A stretch of DNA of 64,000 bases from Legionellaceae bacterium (GTDB lineage Bacteria; Pseudomonadota; Gammaproteobacteria; Legionellales; Legionellaceae), in contig JARGPP010000021.1 of NCBI GenBank assembly GCA_029210085.1, positions 1-64,000 on the forward strand. The letters are read 5' to 3'. Shown in pieces: positions 28,543 through 36,348 of the stretch. The position numbers and the translations under genes were made by a program. Below the pieces are notes generated by a model. It was given only the letters and a program-made list of their open reading frames with translations. It ran no database searches and was not told where the DNA came from. Numbering within the stretch: the first letter of the stretch is position 1; each line of letters begins with the position of its first letter.

Positions 28543-28838
28543 CATATCATTACCCATAAGTATCTCTTCTATGTTTTAAGTAAAAAATGAACGTATTCAA
28601 CATATTTTTTTAATTATATTTGCGAAATACGGAAAGCATTCCGGCGCCAGAGGAAATACCAACGTTACAAGAGGTTTTAAAAATGATTGCGCAACTGGGG
28701 TGGATTCCTTGGTCGAAAACATGATGGTGAACCAGGGTCTATGGTGATGTGGAAAGGCATGAGAAGTCTTTGTGAGCATATTAAGAGCCCGTGAAGCATT
28801 TCAAAACGCGTACGGACATACTTATGGGTAATGATATG
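28543..28838. mobile_element. Internally deleted IS4-type element
   Basis: A 296-bp segment is bounded by perfect 21-bp inverted repeats: 28543-28563 (begins CATATCATTACCCATAAG) and 28818-28838 (ends GGGTAATGATATG). Inside is only the C-terminal fragment of an IS4-family transposase with a frameshift, so the element cannot transpose by itself. It is inserted in or beside another repeat. It lies in the 484-bp gap between lpxD and the efflux operon and may affect transcription of the latter. Confidence 0.85.
28620..28794 (+). pseudogene. IS4-family transposase remnant (C-terminus, frameshifted)
   Basis: Reading from about 28620 gives LRNTESIPAPEEIPTLQEV then LKMIAQL. After one extra base near 28698 the frame continues GGFLGRKHDGEPGSMVMW, KGMRSLCEHIKSP and stop TGA 28792-28794. 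This is the family's typical end (PTL-x-E-x-MIAxLGGFLxRKxDGEPG). The catalytic DDE core is gone and the frame is broken, so it is a dead fragment. Confidence 0.85.
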
Positions 28839-28909
28839 CCCCTAGCCTGATGAAGTTTTAGCTGATATAACAAGAAGAGAGATATTCATTGTTGATATAG
28901 AGTCGGTAC

Positions 28910-29929
28910 ATGTTAAAAATATTCAAAGTATCGAGAAACGAGATTAATTTGCCCGTTATTGTCGTTGGTATCGCGATATTATTAATTATTTATCATGTTT
29001 TTTCATACTGGATTCCGTTGACTAATAATGCTTTTGTTGCAACCAATGTTACACCGGTTGCAGCAGATGTGGGTGGGTATATTACAAATATTTATGTTAA
29101 AAATGGTCAGTCAGTGAAGCAAGGAACACCTTTAGTTAAAGTGTATCAAGAGCCGTATCGTTTAGCTTATGAGTACGCCAAAGCCAAATATGAAGAGGCT
29201 ATTGAGCGTGTCGTGGTCATTGAACGACAAACAGAAAAAACACGAGATCTATTGCATGCTGCAACGTTTGATTATGAAAAAGCAAAAATTAAATTTCGAT
29301 TAAAAAATAATCCCAGTGTAAGCGAAGCAGTACCGGTGCTTGAAATTAAAGTTTTGAATTATAATTTGCAGGCAATGAAAAAGAAAAAAGACGCATTAGA
29401 GAAACAAATCACAGTTGAAGATCAACAAATTGTTAAGCAACGAAAAAAAATTAAAGCATTAAAAGCTGAAATGGATAATGCACAGGTTAATTTTAATTTG
29501 ACGATTGTAAGGGCTCCAACAGACGGAATTGTTGATAACATGTACATTTCAAAAGGAACGCCTGTTAAAATTCGTACGCCTTTATTTTCTTTTATAGATA
29601 CATCAAGTTGGTGGGTGCAAGCCAATTTTAATGAGACGGATTTGCGCCGTATTCGTCCAGGAGATGAAGCCATTGTTGTTCTTCGTATGTATTATTTCAC
29701 TAAAATATTTCATGGGCGTGTTGTGAATACGGTTTGGGCTGCAGATAGACAACATACAGTTCAACGAACACAGCAACAAAAAGTCGCGAATCAAAATGAA
29801 TGGTTACTTATTCCTCAACGTTTGCCATTACAAATTCAGATTCTCGATCCTGATCCTAAATTTCCTTTGCAGCCGGGTGCAAGTGCTTATGTTTATATCA
29901 AAGCTCATACACACCATCGAGCAGTATGA
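28910..29929 (+). CDS. HlyD/EmrA-type membrane fusion protein
   Basis: 339 aa. One N-terminal membrane helix (LPVIVVGIAILLIIYHVF) is followed by a lipoyl/barrel-sandwich half (VAADVGGYITNIYVKNGQSVKQGTPLVKV), a long helical hairpin (about 85-195, Lys/Glu rich), the second lipoyl half (VRAPTDGIVDNMYISKGTPV) and a beta-barrel. It bridges the inner-membrane pump and the outer-membrane channel of a tripartite exporter, here the two FUSC proteins and the OMF lipoprotein encoded next. No strong ribosome-binding site is visible. The gene begins 70 bp after a mobile-element scar. Confidence 0.93.
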   Translation: MLKIFKVSRNEINLPVIVVGIAILLIIYHVFSYWIPLTNNAFVATNVTPVAADVGGYITNIYVKNGQSVKQGTPLVKVYQEPYRLAYEYAKAKYEEAIERVVVIERQTEKTRDLLHAATFDYEKAKIKFRLKNNPSVSEAVPVLEIKVLNYNLQAMKKKKDALEKQITVEDQQIVKQRKKIKALKAEMDNAQVNFNLTIVRAPTDGIVDNMYISKGTPVKIRTPLFSFIDTSSWWVQANFNETDLRRIRPGDEAIVVLRMYYFTKIFHGRVVNTVWAADRQHTVQRTQQQKVANQNEWLLIPQRLPLQIQILDPDPKFPLQPGASAYVYIKAHTHHRAV

Positions 29930-30794
29930 TCCGTATGGAATACACCGACTGAATGCAACCAAAGTTGTTTATGTTTTTTTTATGCTGTCGGTTTTTAATA
30001 TGTTTTTTTATTTGCCACATCCCTACTTTTATTTTTTCTACTTACCGATTACTGCAATGGCGGCAGAAGTTATGATGGAAACGGTGAAAGATAAATACCT
30101 AGGTTTTATATATACCATCATTGGGACATGCGTGATGGTCGTGTTATTTAATACGTTAAGGCCATATCCGTTGTTTTTCCCGGTGGCTATTTTTGCTGCG
30201 ACAGTGACGTTATATCTGATTGCATTGCGTCATGTGGGTATGATGCTTCCATTGGTTCCCATTATTTTGAGTCTTGCCACATATTCACTCTTGTATCCTA
30301 CCTTGGATAATAATTTTAGGATGGTCATAGGAAATATTTTCACAACGCTGTTTGCAATGCTGATTATTGTGTCATCGCTACTTTTATTTCCTTTAAGTTA
30401 TTACTATCGTTTATGGTTACGCGCATTTCTTTTATCTTGTCGAGAAATGTTGAATGACTTTTCGTTAATACTTGATGAGCAAGTGGTTCATCCTTCATTG
30501 CTACAAGAGAATACAAAACGAATGGTTGATTTTTCAAATTTACTCCCTCGAAGACTGCCTACTTATACGATATTAAAAATTAACTTACTCATGCATCAAT
30601 TACGCACTCGACTTGATGTTGTGAATACGCCATTTATGGTGATGCAAAAGGAAGATTTGGTCTTATTAATACAAAATTTGAAATTATTAATTCATGCGAT
30701 AGAGCAAGAGACTTATTGTGACTTGATCTTTAATCAAGACCCCATTTTTACGAAATTAATTCGTTCTTGGAATTATTTATGCAGAAGACAATAG
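29889..30794 (+). CDS. FUSC-like inner-membrane efflux protein, first half
   Basis: About 301 aa from ATG 29889 (MFISKLIHTIEQYDPYGIHR). Five or six hydrophobic helices in the first 170 residues (VVYVFFMLSVFNMFFYLP, YPLFFPVAIFAATVTLYLIAL, MLIIVSSLLLFPLSY) are followed by a soluble helical region of about 130. This looks like the N-terminal membrane plus cytoplasmic half of a FUSC/AaeB-type pump, which is normally one chain of about 650 aa. It overlaps the fusion-protein gene by 41 bp and the next FUSC gene by 16 bp. The substrate is unknown; aromatic acids are the known AaeB substrates. Confidence 0.75.
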   Translation: MFISKLIHTIEQYDPYGIHRLNATKVVYVFFMLSVFNMFFYLPHPYFYFFYLPITAMAAEVMMETVKDKYLGFIYTIIGTCVMVVLFNTLRPYPLFFPVAIFAATVTLYLIALRHVGMMLPLVPIILSLATYSLLYPTLDNNFRMVIGNIFTTLFAMLIIVSSLLLFPLSYYYRLWLRAFLLSCREMLNDFSLILDEQVVHPSLLQENTKRMVDFSNLLPRRLPTYTILKINLLMHQLRTRLDVVNTPFMVMQKEDLVLLIQNLKLLIHAIEQETYCDLIFNQDPIFTKLIRSWNYLCRRQ

Positions 30795-31618
30795 ATTATC
30801 GTACAACACGTGCGTTACAAATTTGTATTGTATTTATTGCGACGTTACTAATTCAAAGAGCATTAAATTTTTCACATGCCGGATGGATTGGTTTTGCCGT
30901 GATGATGATTTATGCAGGTTTTGACTCAGGGGCAAGTTTACATCGAACGATGCATCGTTTTTGGGGGGCAATGTTAGGTTTGTTTTTAACATATATTCTT
31001 TTTTTCTTGATACGAATAGATGATGATCTGATTTATATTGTGATTCCTGTGATTATATTTATGGCTTACTTTTCTTTAAGTAAATATTACGTGGCACCCA
31101 CAATATTTACAGTGACATTGACAGGGTTAGGTAGTGATTATTACCAGAGTAATCTTTATGCGATTGATCAGTTCTTTTTTGACTATACAAAAGCGACAAC
31201 CATTGCATTGAGTATTTGTGTTTTTTTTGAATACTTTGTTTTTAAGAAAAAGAGTCTAACACATAAATTTTATTTTGATTTACAGCAAGCACTTGTTGCT
31301 GAGTTGAGTGTTTTGTTCGATGTGGCAGCCACTAAACCGTGCCGTCGTAGCCATTATTTGAAGTTAAGCGCACAATTTAATGCAAATATTTTAAAATTAC
31401 AGACTTTTTTAAAAACAGCACAGCATGATTATCATTTACGAACACATCTTTTTGATGAGGTTGAAGTCTTTAATGTTACAATAGAAAAAGTGTATCGGAA
31501 TATACAGCAATTGTCTGTTTCAACAGATAAACCATTGGATGGTTTAGTGACAGATACACAGAGTATGCTCAATCAGTTAACCACAATGAGTCACGGTGGT
31601 GGGTCTCAGGGAGATTGA
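30779..31618 (+). CDS. FUSC family inner-membrane efflux protein, second half
   Basis: About 279 aa from ATG 30779. It has a clear FUSC signature (AGWIGFAVMMIYAGFDSGASLHRTMHRFWGAMLG) and four to six membrane helices, then a soluble helical tail. Together with the preceding protein it would rebuild an AaeB/YccS-like pump. An in-frame TTG upstream at 30767 is a possible start. Overlaps on both sides show tight coupling within the efflux operon. Confidence 0.85.
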   Translation: MQKTIDYRTTRALQICIVFIATLLIQRALNFSHAGWIGFAVMMIYAGFDSGASLHRTMHRFWGAMLGLFLTYILFFLIRIDDDLIYIVIPVIIFMAYFSLSKYYVAPTIFTVTLTGLGSDYYQSNLYAIDQFFFDYTKATTIALSICVFFEYFVFKKKSLTHKFYFDLQQALVAELSVLFDVAATKPCRRSHYLKLSAQFNANILKLQTFLKTAQHDYHLRTHLFDEVEVFNVTIEKVYRNIQQLSVSTDKPLDGLVTDTQSMLNQLTTMSHGGGSQGD

Positions 31619-31619
31619 T

Positions 31620-32999
31620 TTGCACAGTATAAAACTTGTTTTTTTTATTTGCATGATTATCTCAAGTATTATCACCACATCATGTACTTTTGACCCTAAA
31701 TATGTTCCTACTCCGGCTGCTGAAATTCCTTCTGAGTGGGATGCAAAAGACCCACAACTAAAAACAAATAATACACATATTGCTTGCATCCCTTGGTGGA
31801 AGCAGTTTAAAGATCCAACTTTAAATGAGCTGATTAAAAAAGGCTTGGCACAAAATAATGATATTCATATGGCCGTGGCAAATATTGAGGCAGCACAAGG
31901 AGAATTGAAGCGTGTTCAATGGGATTGGGCGCCTAACTTAAATAGTCTATTGGGGTACTCTTCATTTCCTTATTTGGGATATCCAGGTGTAATTGCGGTA
32001 CTTTTGCCCACGTATACAATGAACATTTTTAAACAAATTAAAGAGCAAAAGCGTGCTCAATATGAACTTAAAATCACGCAAAATATGCGTGATACAGTCA
32101 AGCTTGCTGTGATTGCCCAAATTTCAGGGAGTTATTTTAGCTATCAAGCACAAGCTGAACGTTTACAGTTATTACAAACTATAGAACGTGATTTAAGAAA
32201 AAAAATGAATATCGCCAAGGCGACTTATCATCATGGGCTGTCATCGGATATTGGGCTTGTTCGAGCACAAAGTAAGCTTGATTTGATTCAGGCAGAAGAA
32301 AGAGTTGTTCAACAAAAAAAAATTGTGAGTCAGAATATGATTCGCGTTTTATTGAATGAAAATCCAGGGCACTTTTCGTTTTCTCGGCAGTTTAGTCAGT
32401 TAAAAACACATCAACTGATTACCGGTGCTTTACCGTTTGCTGTTGTTGAAAATCGGCCTGATATGATGCAAGCCGCGAATGAGATAAAGGCTGCAAATGC
32501 CGGTATAGGTGCTGCTGTGGGTAATTTCTTCCCTGTTATGCAGTTGAGTGCTGCACGAGGAGATATTGGTACGATACCGAATGGAACAAAGTTAGGTCAA
32601 CCTGTTTATTTTACCCAAGGATTGTCACAGTCGACTATTATGCCATTATCAAATTTTGGTGAATGGGATAGAGCAAAAGGATTAGGTAAAGTCGCTTATT
32701 ATAAGTATTTAGATACGCTACGTAAGGTACTGCGAGATGTTGATAATGGATTATCTGCACATGAGTACTATACCCAACGTTTGGATGAGACAGTGGGTGC
32801 TAAAGATAATTTAGGAAAAGCTTATCGATTGAAAGATGCGCTATATCAAGAAGGCATCATTAGTTATGCAAAACTTTTGGATGAAAAAATTGAGTTTGAT
32901 CGCATCAAAGTGCAAGTCAATGAGCGTAAGTTAGATCAGTTGATGACTATTGTGAGCTTATATCAAGACTTAGCTGTTGGGTATGGATGTGCTGATTAA
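31620..32999 (+). CDS. Outer-membrane efflux lipoprotein (NodT/OprM-type)
   Basis: About 459 aa. The lipoprotein signal HSIKLVFFICMIISSIITTSC gives lipidation at the Cys. The body is a TolC-family outer-membrane factor, with WWKQFKDPTLNELIKKGLAQNNDI, long coiled-coil repeats, and a second repeat with VENRPDMMQAANEIKAANAGIGAA and FFPVMQLSA. I favour TTG 31620, six bases after AGGGAG and one base past the previous stop; GTG 31596 also fits. It completes the four-gene tripartite exporter. It ends with a 4-bp overlap with the convergent ketoacyl synthase gene. Confidence 0.92.
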   Translation: MHSIKLVFFICMIISSIITTSCTFDPKYVPTPAAEIPSEWDAKDPQLKTNNTHIACIPWWKQFKDPTLNELIKKGLAQNNDIHMAVANIEAAQGELKRVQWDWAPNLNSLLGYSSFPYLGYPGVIAVLLPTYTMNIFKQIKEQKRAQYELKITQNMRDTVKLAVIAQISGSYFSYQAQAERLQLLQTIERDLRKKMNIAKATYHHGLSSDIGLVRAQSKLDLIQAEERVVQQKKIVSQNMIRVLLNENPGHFSFSRQFSQLKTHQLITGALPFAVVENRPDMMQAANEIKAANAGIGAAVGNFFPVMQLSAARGDIGTIPNGTKLGQPVYFTQGLSQSTIMPLSNFGEWDRAKGLGKVAYYKYLDTLRKVLRDVDNGLSAHEYYTQRLDETVGAKDNLGKAYRLKDALYQEGIISYAKLLDEKIEFDRIKVQVNERKLDQLMTIVSLYQDLAVGYGCAD

Positions 33000-34219
33000 A
33001 ATCGGCGAAGTACAAGTGCGGCATTTGCACCACCAAAAGCAAAATGGTTCGAAAGTGCTAAATCTACACGCTTATCTTGTGCTTGATTAGGAATGTAATT
33101 GAGATCACAAGCTGGGTCAGGTGTTTCTAGATTAATTGTAGGAAGAAGACAGTCGTTTTGCAGGCTCAAAGCGGTTGCGATAATTTCCATGACGCCTGAC
33201 GCGCCAATGGCATGTCCTGTCATTGCCTTTTGTGCTGTGATAGGGATATCAAAGGCATGTTGGCCAAATACAGCCTTAATGGTTTCGGTTTCAGTTACAT
33301 CATTTAAGATTGTACCCGTGCCGTGAGCGCTAATATATTGAATGTCACTCGGTGATAGGCGTGCGTCATCTAAGGCCATATGAATGGCTCGTGCTTGGCC
33401 TTGGCTGGTTGGGGCTGTGATATGAGATGCATCACAACTGGCACCGAATCCAATAACTTCAGCATGGATTTTTGCACCACGTGCTTCGGCATGTTCTAAA
33501 TCTTCTAACACTAAAATACCTGCACCATCAGCCATGACCATCCCACTCCGATTTTTATCAAATGGGCGGCTAGCTTTATTGGGTGTTTCATTTTGAGTGG
33601 ACATAACACGTAACTTACACCATGCAGCCATAATCGTTTCCCAAACCAACGACTCGGTTCCACCACATACAGCAACAGATAGTCGACCATTGGATATTTG
33701 TTGATATGCGTTTCCAATGGCTTCTGCAGACGATACACAAGCATTTGAAGTTGTTGAGTTTGGACCACCTAACCCAAAAGCAATACCGACATGATTGGCA
33801 ACAGAGTTTGGCATGCCACGCACAACGGTTAAGGCTGGAATTTTACGCCAGCTATCAGTATAAAATGTTTTGTAGGCTGCTTCTAGTTCAGGAGCACCAC
33901 CGAGGCTTGTTCCAATATAAGTACCTGCATTTTCACATTCTTTGGATGTTAAACCCGCACGCTCAATTGCATGGTGCGCACAATATAAGGCGTACTGTGC
34001 TACTCGTGGGTAGCGCTTTTGTTTATTAAATTGGGGGAGATGGTTTAAACATAAATCAGTAATTTCACCCGCAATTTGGGTGGTGTAGGGAGATGGGTCA
34101 TAGGATTGAATACGCTCAATACCACAAGCGCCATTTGAGGCAGCCTTCCAAAATGCTTCAAGCCCATTACCAATAGAGGAGGCAATATCCATACCTGTGA
34201 TGACGACCCTTTTTTTCAT
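32996..34219 (-). CDS. Beta-ketoacyl-ACP synthase, FabF-like, stand-alone
   Basis: 407 aa. The thiolase fold carries the catalytic triad at C161 (SNACVSS), H299 (SAHGTGT) and H336 (MTGHAIGAS), nearly the spacing of E. coli FabF (C163/H303/H340). The Cys motif differs from the usual TACATG form, so it may not be the main FabF. It condenses acyl-ACP with malonyl-ACP. No acyl carrier protein, fabG or fabD is nearby, unlike the main fab cluster, which suggests a specialised lipid or secondary role. Confidence 0.88.
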   Translation of the reverse strand: MKKRVVITGMDIASSIGNGLEAFWKAASNGACGIERIQSYDPSPYTTQIAGEITDLCLNHLPQFNKQKRYPRVAQYALYCAHHAIERAGLTSKECENAGTYIGTSLGGAPELEAAYKTFYTDSWRKIPALTVVRGMPNSVANHVGIAFGLGGPNSTTSNACVSSAEAIGNAYQQISNGRLSVAVCGGTESLVWETIMAAWCKLRVMSTQNETPNKASRPFDKNRSGMVMADGAGILVLEDLEHAEARGAKIHAEVIGFGASCDASHITAPTSQGQARAIHMALDDARLSPSDIQYISAHGTGTILNDVTETETIKAVFGQHAFDIPITAQKAMTGHAIGASGVMEIIATALSLQNDCLLPTINLETPDPACDLNYIPNQAQDKRVDLALSNHFAFGGANAALVLRRF

Positions 34220-34276
34220 GCCCTATCCTCAATAGCAATAATTCACTGCGCAGATACGCAATATTAAAGGGCGCAT

Positions 34277-35143
34277 TTAAAATCTGTCAAGTGAAAAACT
34301 CCGTTTATGATAATCCACTGCATTATAGATCTTAAACCCTGTACTTTCATAGAGGTGAAGAGCATTTTGGTTTTTTGCAGCGACCGTGAGGGTTATTTTT
34401 TGTTGCTGATGTTTATGCGTGTATTTCAAACAATAGGCAAGTAATGCATGTCCAAATCCTTGTCGTTGCATGTGAGGGAGAACAGCAAGATCTGTGAGAC
34501 GCACTTGATTTTTTTCAAAAATCAAATGAACTTGTCCGACCAGTTGTTTTTTATGAAACATGAGGAAAATTTCGATATTGGGGGTTGTAAGTAACTTTTG
34601 AATGCGTTCAATAGGTTCGGGTCGATTGGGGTTAAAACATGCATGGTCTATGGCATGTAATGCCTTAATATCATCTATATTGGCTTGTTGAATCTTATAT
34701 GCAGGATGATGTGCTGTATCAGGTGTATAGGGTGTGCAGTGCATATCATATTCGGTGTGATCAAATTGGAATGCCTTTTGATTGAAGCATGTTTGCTTTA
34801 AGCCATGAGGACTTGAAAAAATAAGGTATTCTAATGGAGGAATAAGGGGGTGTATGTTGTTGAGCATGGCTTTCCATAGCGTTTGGCCAATACCCTGTTT
34901 GCGATGGTTAGGATGAACGAATAATGCTATCTCAGCAGCATCAGCGTAAAAATAAAAAAAGGCAGCAAATCCAATCAGTTGCTCTTGTTCATAATAGAAC
35001 AGTGTAGGTGGCCCTTGACGATAATTTTTGAGAAGATGCGGATACACAGGAATACTTGCGCCGTCAGTGCTTTGACAGATATTGAGTAATGCCTGTAAAG
35101 CATTCAAATTTGATGGTGATATTTGGTGAGCATTTGTAATCAT
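34277..35143 (-). CDS. Tandem GNAT N-acetyltransferase
   Basis: 288 aa with two GNAT domains. The first has ALFVHPNHRKQGIGQTLWKAML; the second has LTDLAVLPHMQRQGFGHALLAY with the Q/RxxGxG/A acetyl-CoA loop and NALHLYESTGF at the end. Mycothiol synthase and RimI-like double enzymes share this form; the substrate is unknown. It is 15 bp downstream of the DUF155 gene and probably in one unit with it. Confidence 0.87.
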   Translation of the reverse strand: MITNAHQISPSNLNALQALLNICQSTDGASIPVYPHLLKNYRQGPPTLFYYEQEQLIGFAAFFYFYADAAEIALFVHPNHRKQGIGQTLWKAMLNNIHPLIPPLEYLIFSSPHGLKQTCFNQKAFQFDHTEYDMHCTPYTPDTAHHPAYKIQQANIDDIKALHAIDHACFNPNRPEPIERIQKLLTTPNIEIFLMFHKKQLVGQVHLIFEKNQVRLTDLAVLPHMQRQGFGHALLAYCLKYTHKHQQQKITLTVAAKNQNALHLYESTGFKIYNAVDYHKRSFSLDRF

Positions 35144-35158
35144 TTTTTTAATTTTAAA

Positions 35159-35974
35159 TTAGAAATGAAAGTTTAAAAGACTAAATAGTATTTCCATAGT
35201 AAGCAGTATAATAATAATCACTTCAAGAATATGTGCGTGTCGATTTTCAAGGTAGTTATTAAACATATCAAAGATATCGTTTAAGGTATCAAGTCGTTGG
35301 TTGAGTGCATTCACACGGCGTGGTAAATGTAAGTAACGCTCGAGCATAATGTAGTCTTCTTCAAGTGTTGGATGTTGCCAGAAATATTTAGGGTGATATA
35401 AAAAATTACTGGTCAAGTTCATTTCACTTTTAGCTAAAATAAGTTCACCAATCACAGTACGAATACGTGACCTGTTGATTGATTTTTTTTCTTTTTTAGA
35501 GAGGCTCTTGATGAGTGGTGTATATTTCTCGATGAGGTTTTCAAGCATGGTTTCAAAGTATTGCAGCTTGACTGATTGTGAGAAGCCATAAGAAAAACTG
35601 AGCTTTAATTCATCGTCGTGTGCTTGAGCCGTTTGAATTGAAAGGCAGTCAACATCAAAATATTCATGAGGCTCAATTGTGGTTTTCTCGCCAGTACGAT
35701 AAGTAAATTCATCATGCACAAGAAAGTGGGTGGGTTTGTCTGTAAAAAGTGATATTTCGTTGAGGTGAATATCTATTTCGTGACGTTTAAGGCCCCAGGA
35801 AACAATGGTCCCATTTTTGAAAATAAAGATAAGATGATGGGGTGCATCAAGAGGTGATAACTTTAATACATCACGCGCTCGTGTAATTGTATAGCCACTT
35901 AATGTGTTTTTATAATGATGGTCTAGACGTGTAAGGTCTATGCAATCAGCCACACAAAAACTTAAGCACTCCAT
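35159..35974 (-). CDS. DUF155 (RMD1/YagE/RMND1) family membrane protein
   Basis: 271 aa. The N-terminal domain contains HHLIFIFKNGTIVSWGL and the DELKLSFSYGFSQSVKLQYFE strand typical of DUF155. The middle is helical (LILAKSEMNLTSNFLYHPKYFW, ERYLHLPRRVNALNQRLDTLNDIFDMF) and a C-terminal membrane anchor ends the protein (VIIIILLTMEILFSLLNF). Mitochondrial relatives act in translation. The bacterial role is unknown. It follows the small HTH gene by 19 bp. Confidence 0.85.
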   Translation of the reverse strand: MECLSFCVADCIDLTRLDHHYKNTLSGYTITRARDVLKLSPLDAPHHLIFIFKNGTIVSWGLKRHEIDIHLNEISLFTDKPTHFLVHDEFTYRTGEKTTIEPHEYFDVDCLSIQTAQAHDDELKLSFSYGFSQSVKLQYFETMLENLIEKYTPLIKSLSKKEKKSINRSRIRTVIGELILAKSEMNLTSNFLYHPKYFWQHPTLEEDYIMLERYLHLPRRVNALNQRLDTLNDIFDMFNNYLENRHAHILEVIIIILLTMEILFSLLNFHF

Positions 35975-35993
35975 AACATCTTATCCGATTGGT

Positions 35994-36257
35994 TTAATGG
36001 GTAGCCTCACGCTCAGGATAAGCTTTACGGCGATTAGTCGTTCCTCCTAACCACTGAGGACAGACTTCAAGCACTTGAGCAATTTTATCCAATTGACTTT
36101 CGGAGGGTAAGTTATGTCCAAAAATCATAGCATTTGCGAGGTGCCGAGTGACCCCAAATACTTTTGAGACCGCTTTTGTTTTTTCATTTAAGTCGTCTGG
36201 GAAGCCCAACATCGACAACTCCCGATTAAAGCGTTGTGCAAACACTTTACTGTTCAT
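35994..36257 (-). CDS. Small XRE-type HTH regulator
   Basis: About 87 aa. A lambda-repressor-like fold is visible: FAQRFNRELSMLGFPDD, then AVSKVFGVTRHLANAMIFGHNLPSESQLDKIAQVLEVCPQWLGGG-type end. It resembles phage C2-like or nutrient-stress XRE repressors of similar size. ATG 36257 has AAGGAG about ten bases upstream; an in-frame start at 36299 would place the promoter region inside the gene. A 13-bp palindrome lies 30 bp upstream, consistent with autoregulation. It is likely to control the DUF155-GNAT unit. Confidence 0.8.
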   Translation of the reverse strand: MNSKVFAQRFNRELSMLGFPDDLNEKTKAVSKVFGVTRHLANAMIFGHNLPSESQLDKIAQVLEVCPQWLGGTTNRRKAYPEREATH

Positions 36258-36286
36258 CTGAATGCTCCTTGCTTTGTTCAGACATT

Positions 36287-36299
36287 TTGACAGTGTCAA
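36287..36299. promoter_or_regulatory. 13-bp palindrome, candidate operator
   Basis: TTGACAGTGTCAA is a perfect palindrome around a central G. It lies 30 bp upstream of the small HTH gene and includes a consensus -35 hexamer on both strands, so a dimer bound there would cover a promoter. That the HTH protein binds it is inference. Confidence 0.5.
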
Positions 36300-36348
36300 T
36301 CCATGACAACGGAAACCTTCTTGTTATAACTTATTTTTTTAGTTATGG

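Noticed and set aside
30770-30800. Frameshift splitting one FUSC gene
   Set aside because: Both genes have sensible starts and ends, and the second begins with a proper membrane N-terminus; a true split is more likely, though a sequencing error cannot be excluded.
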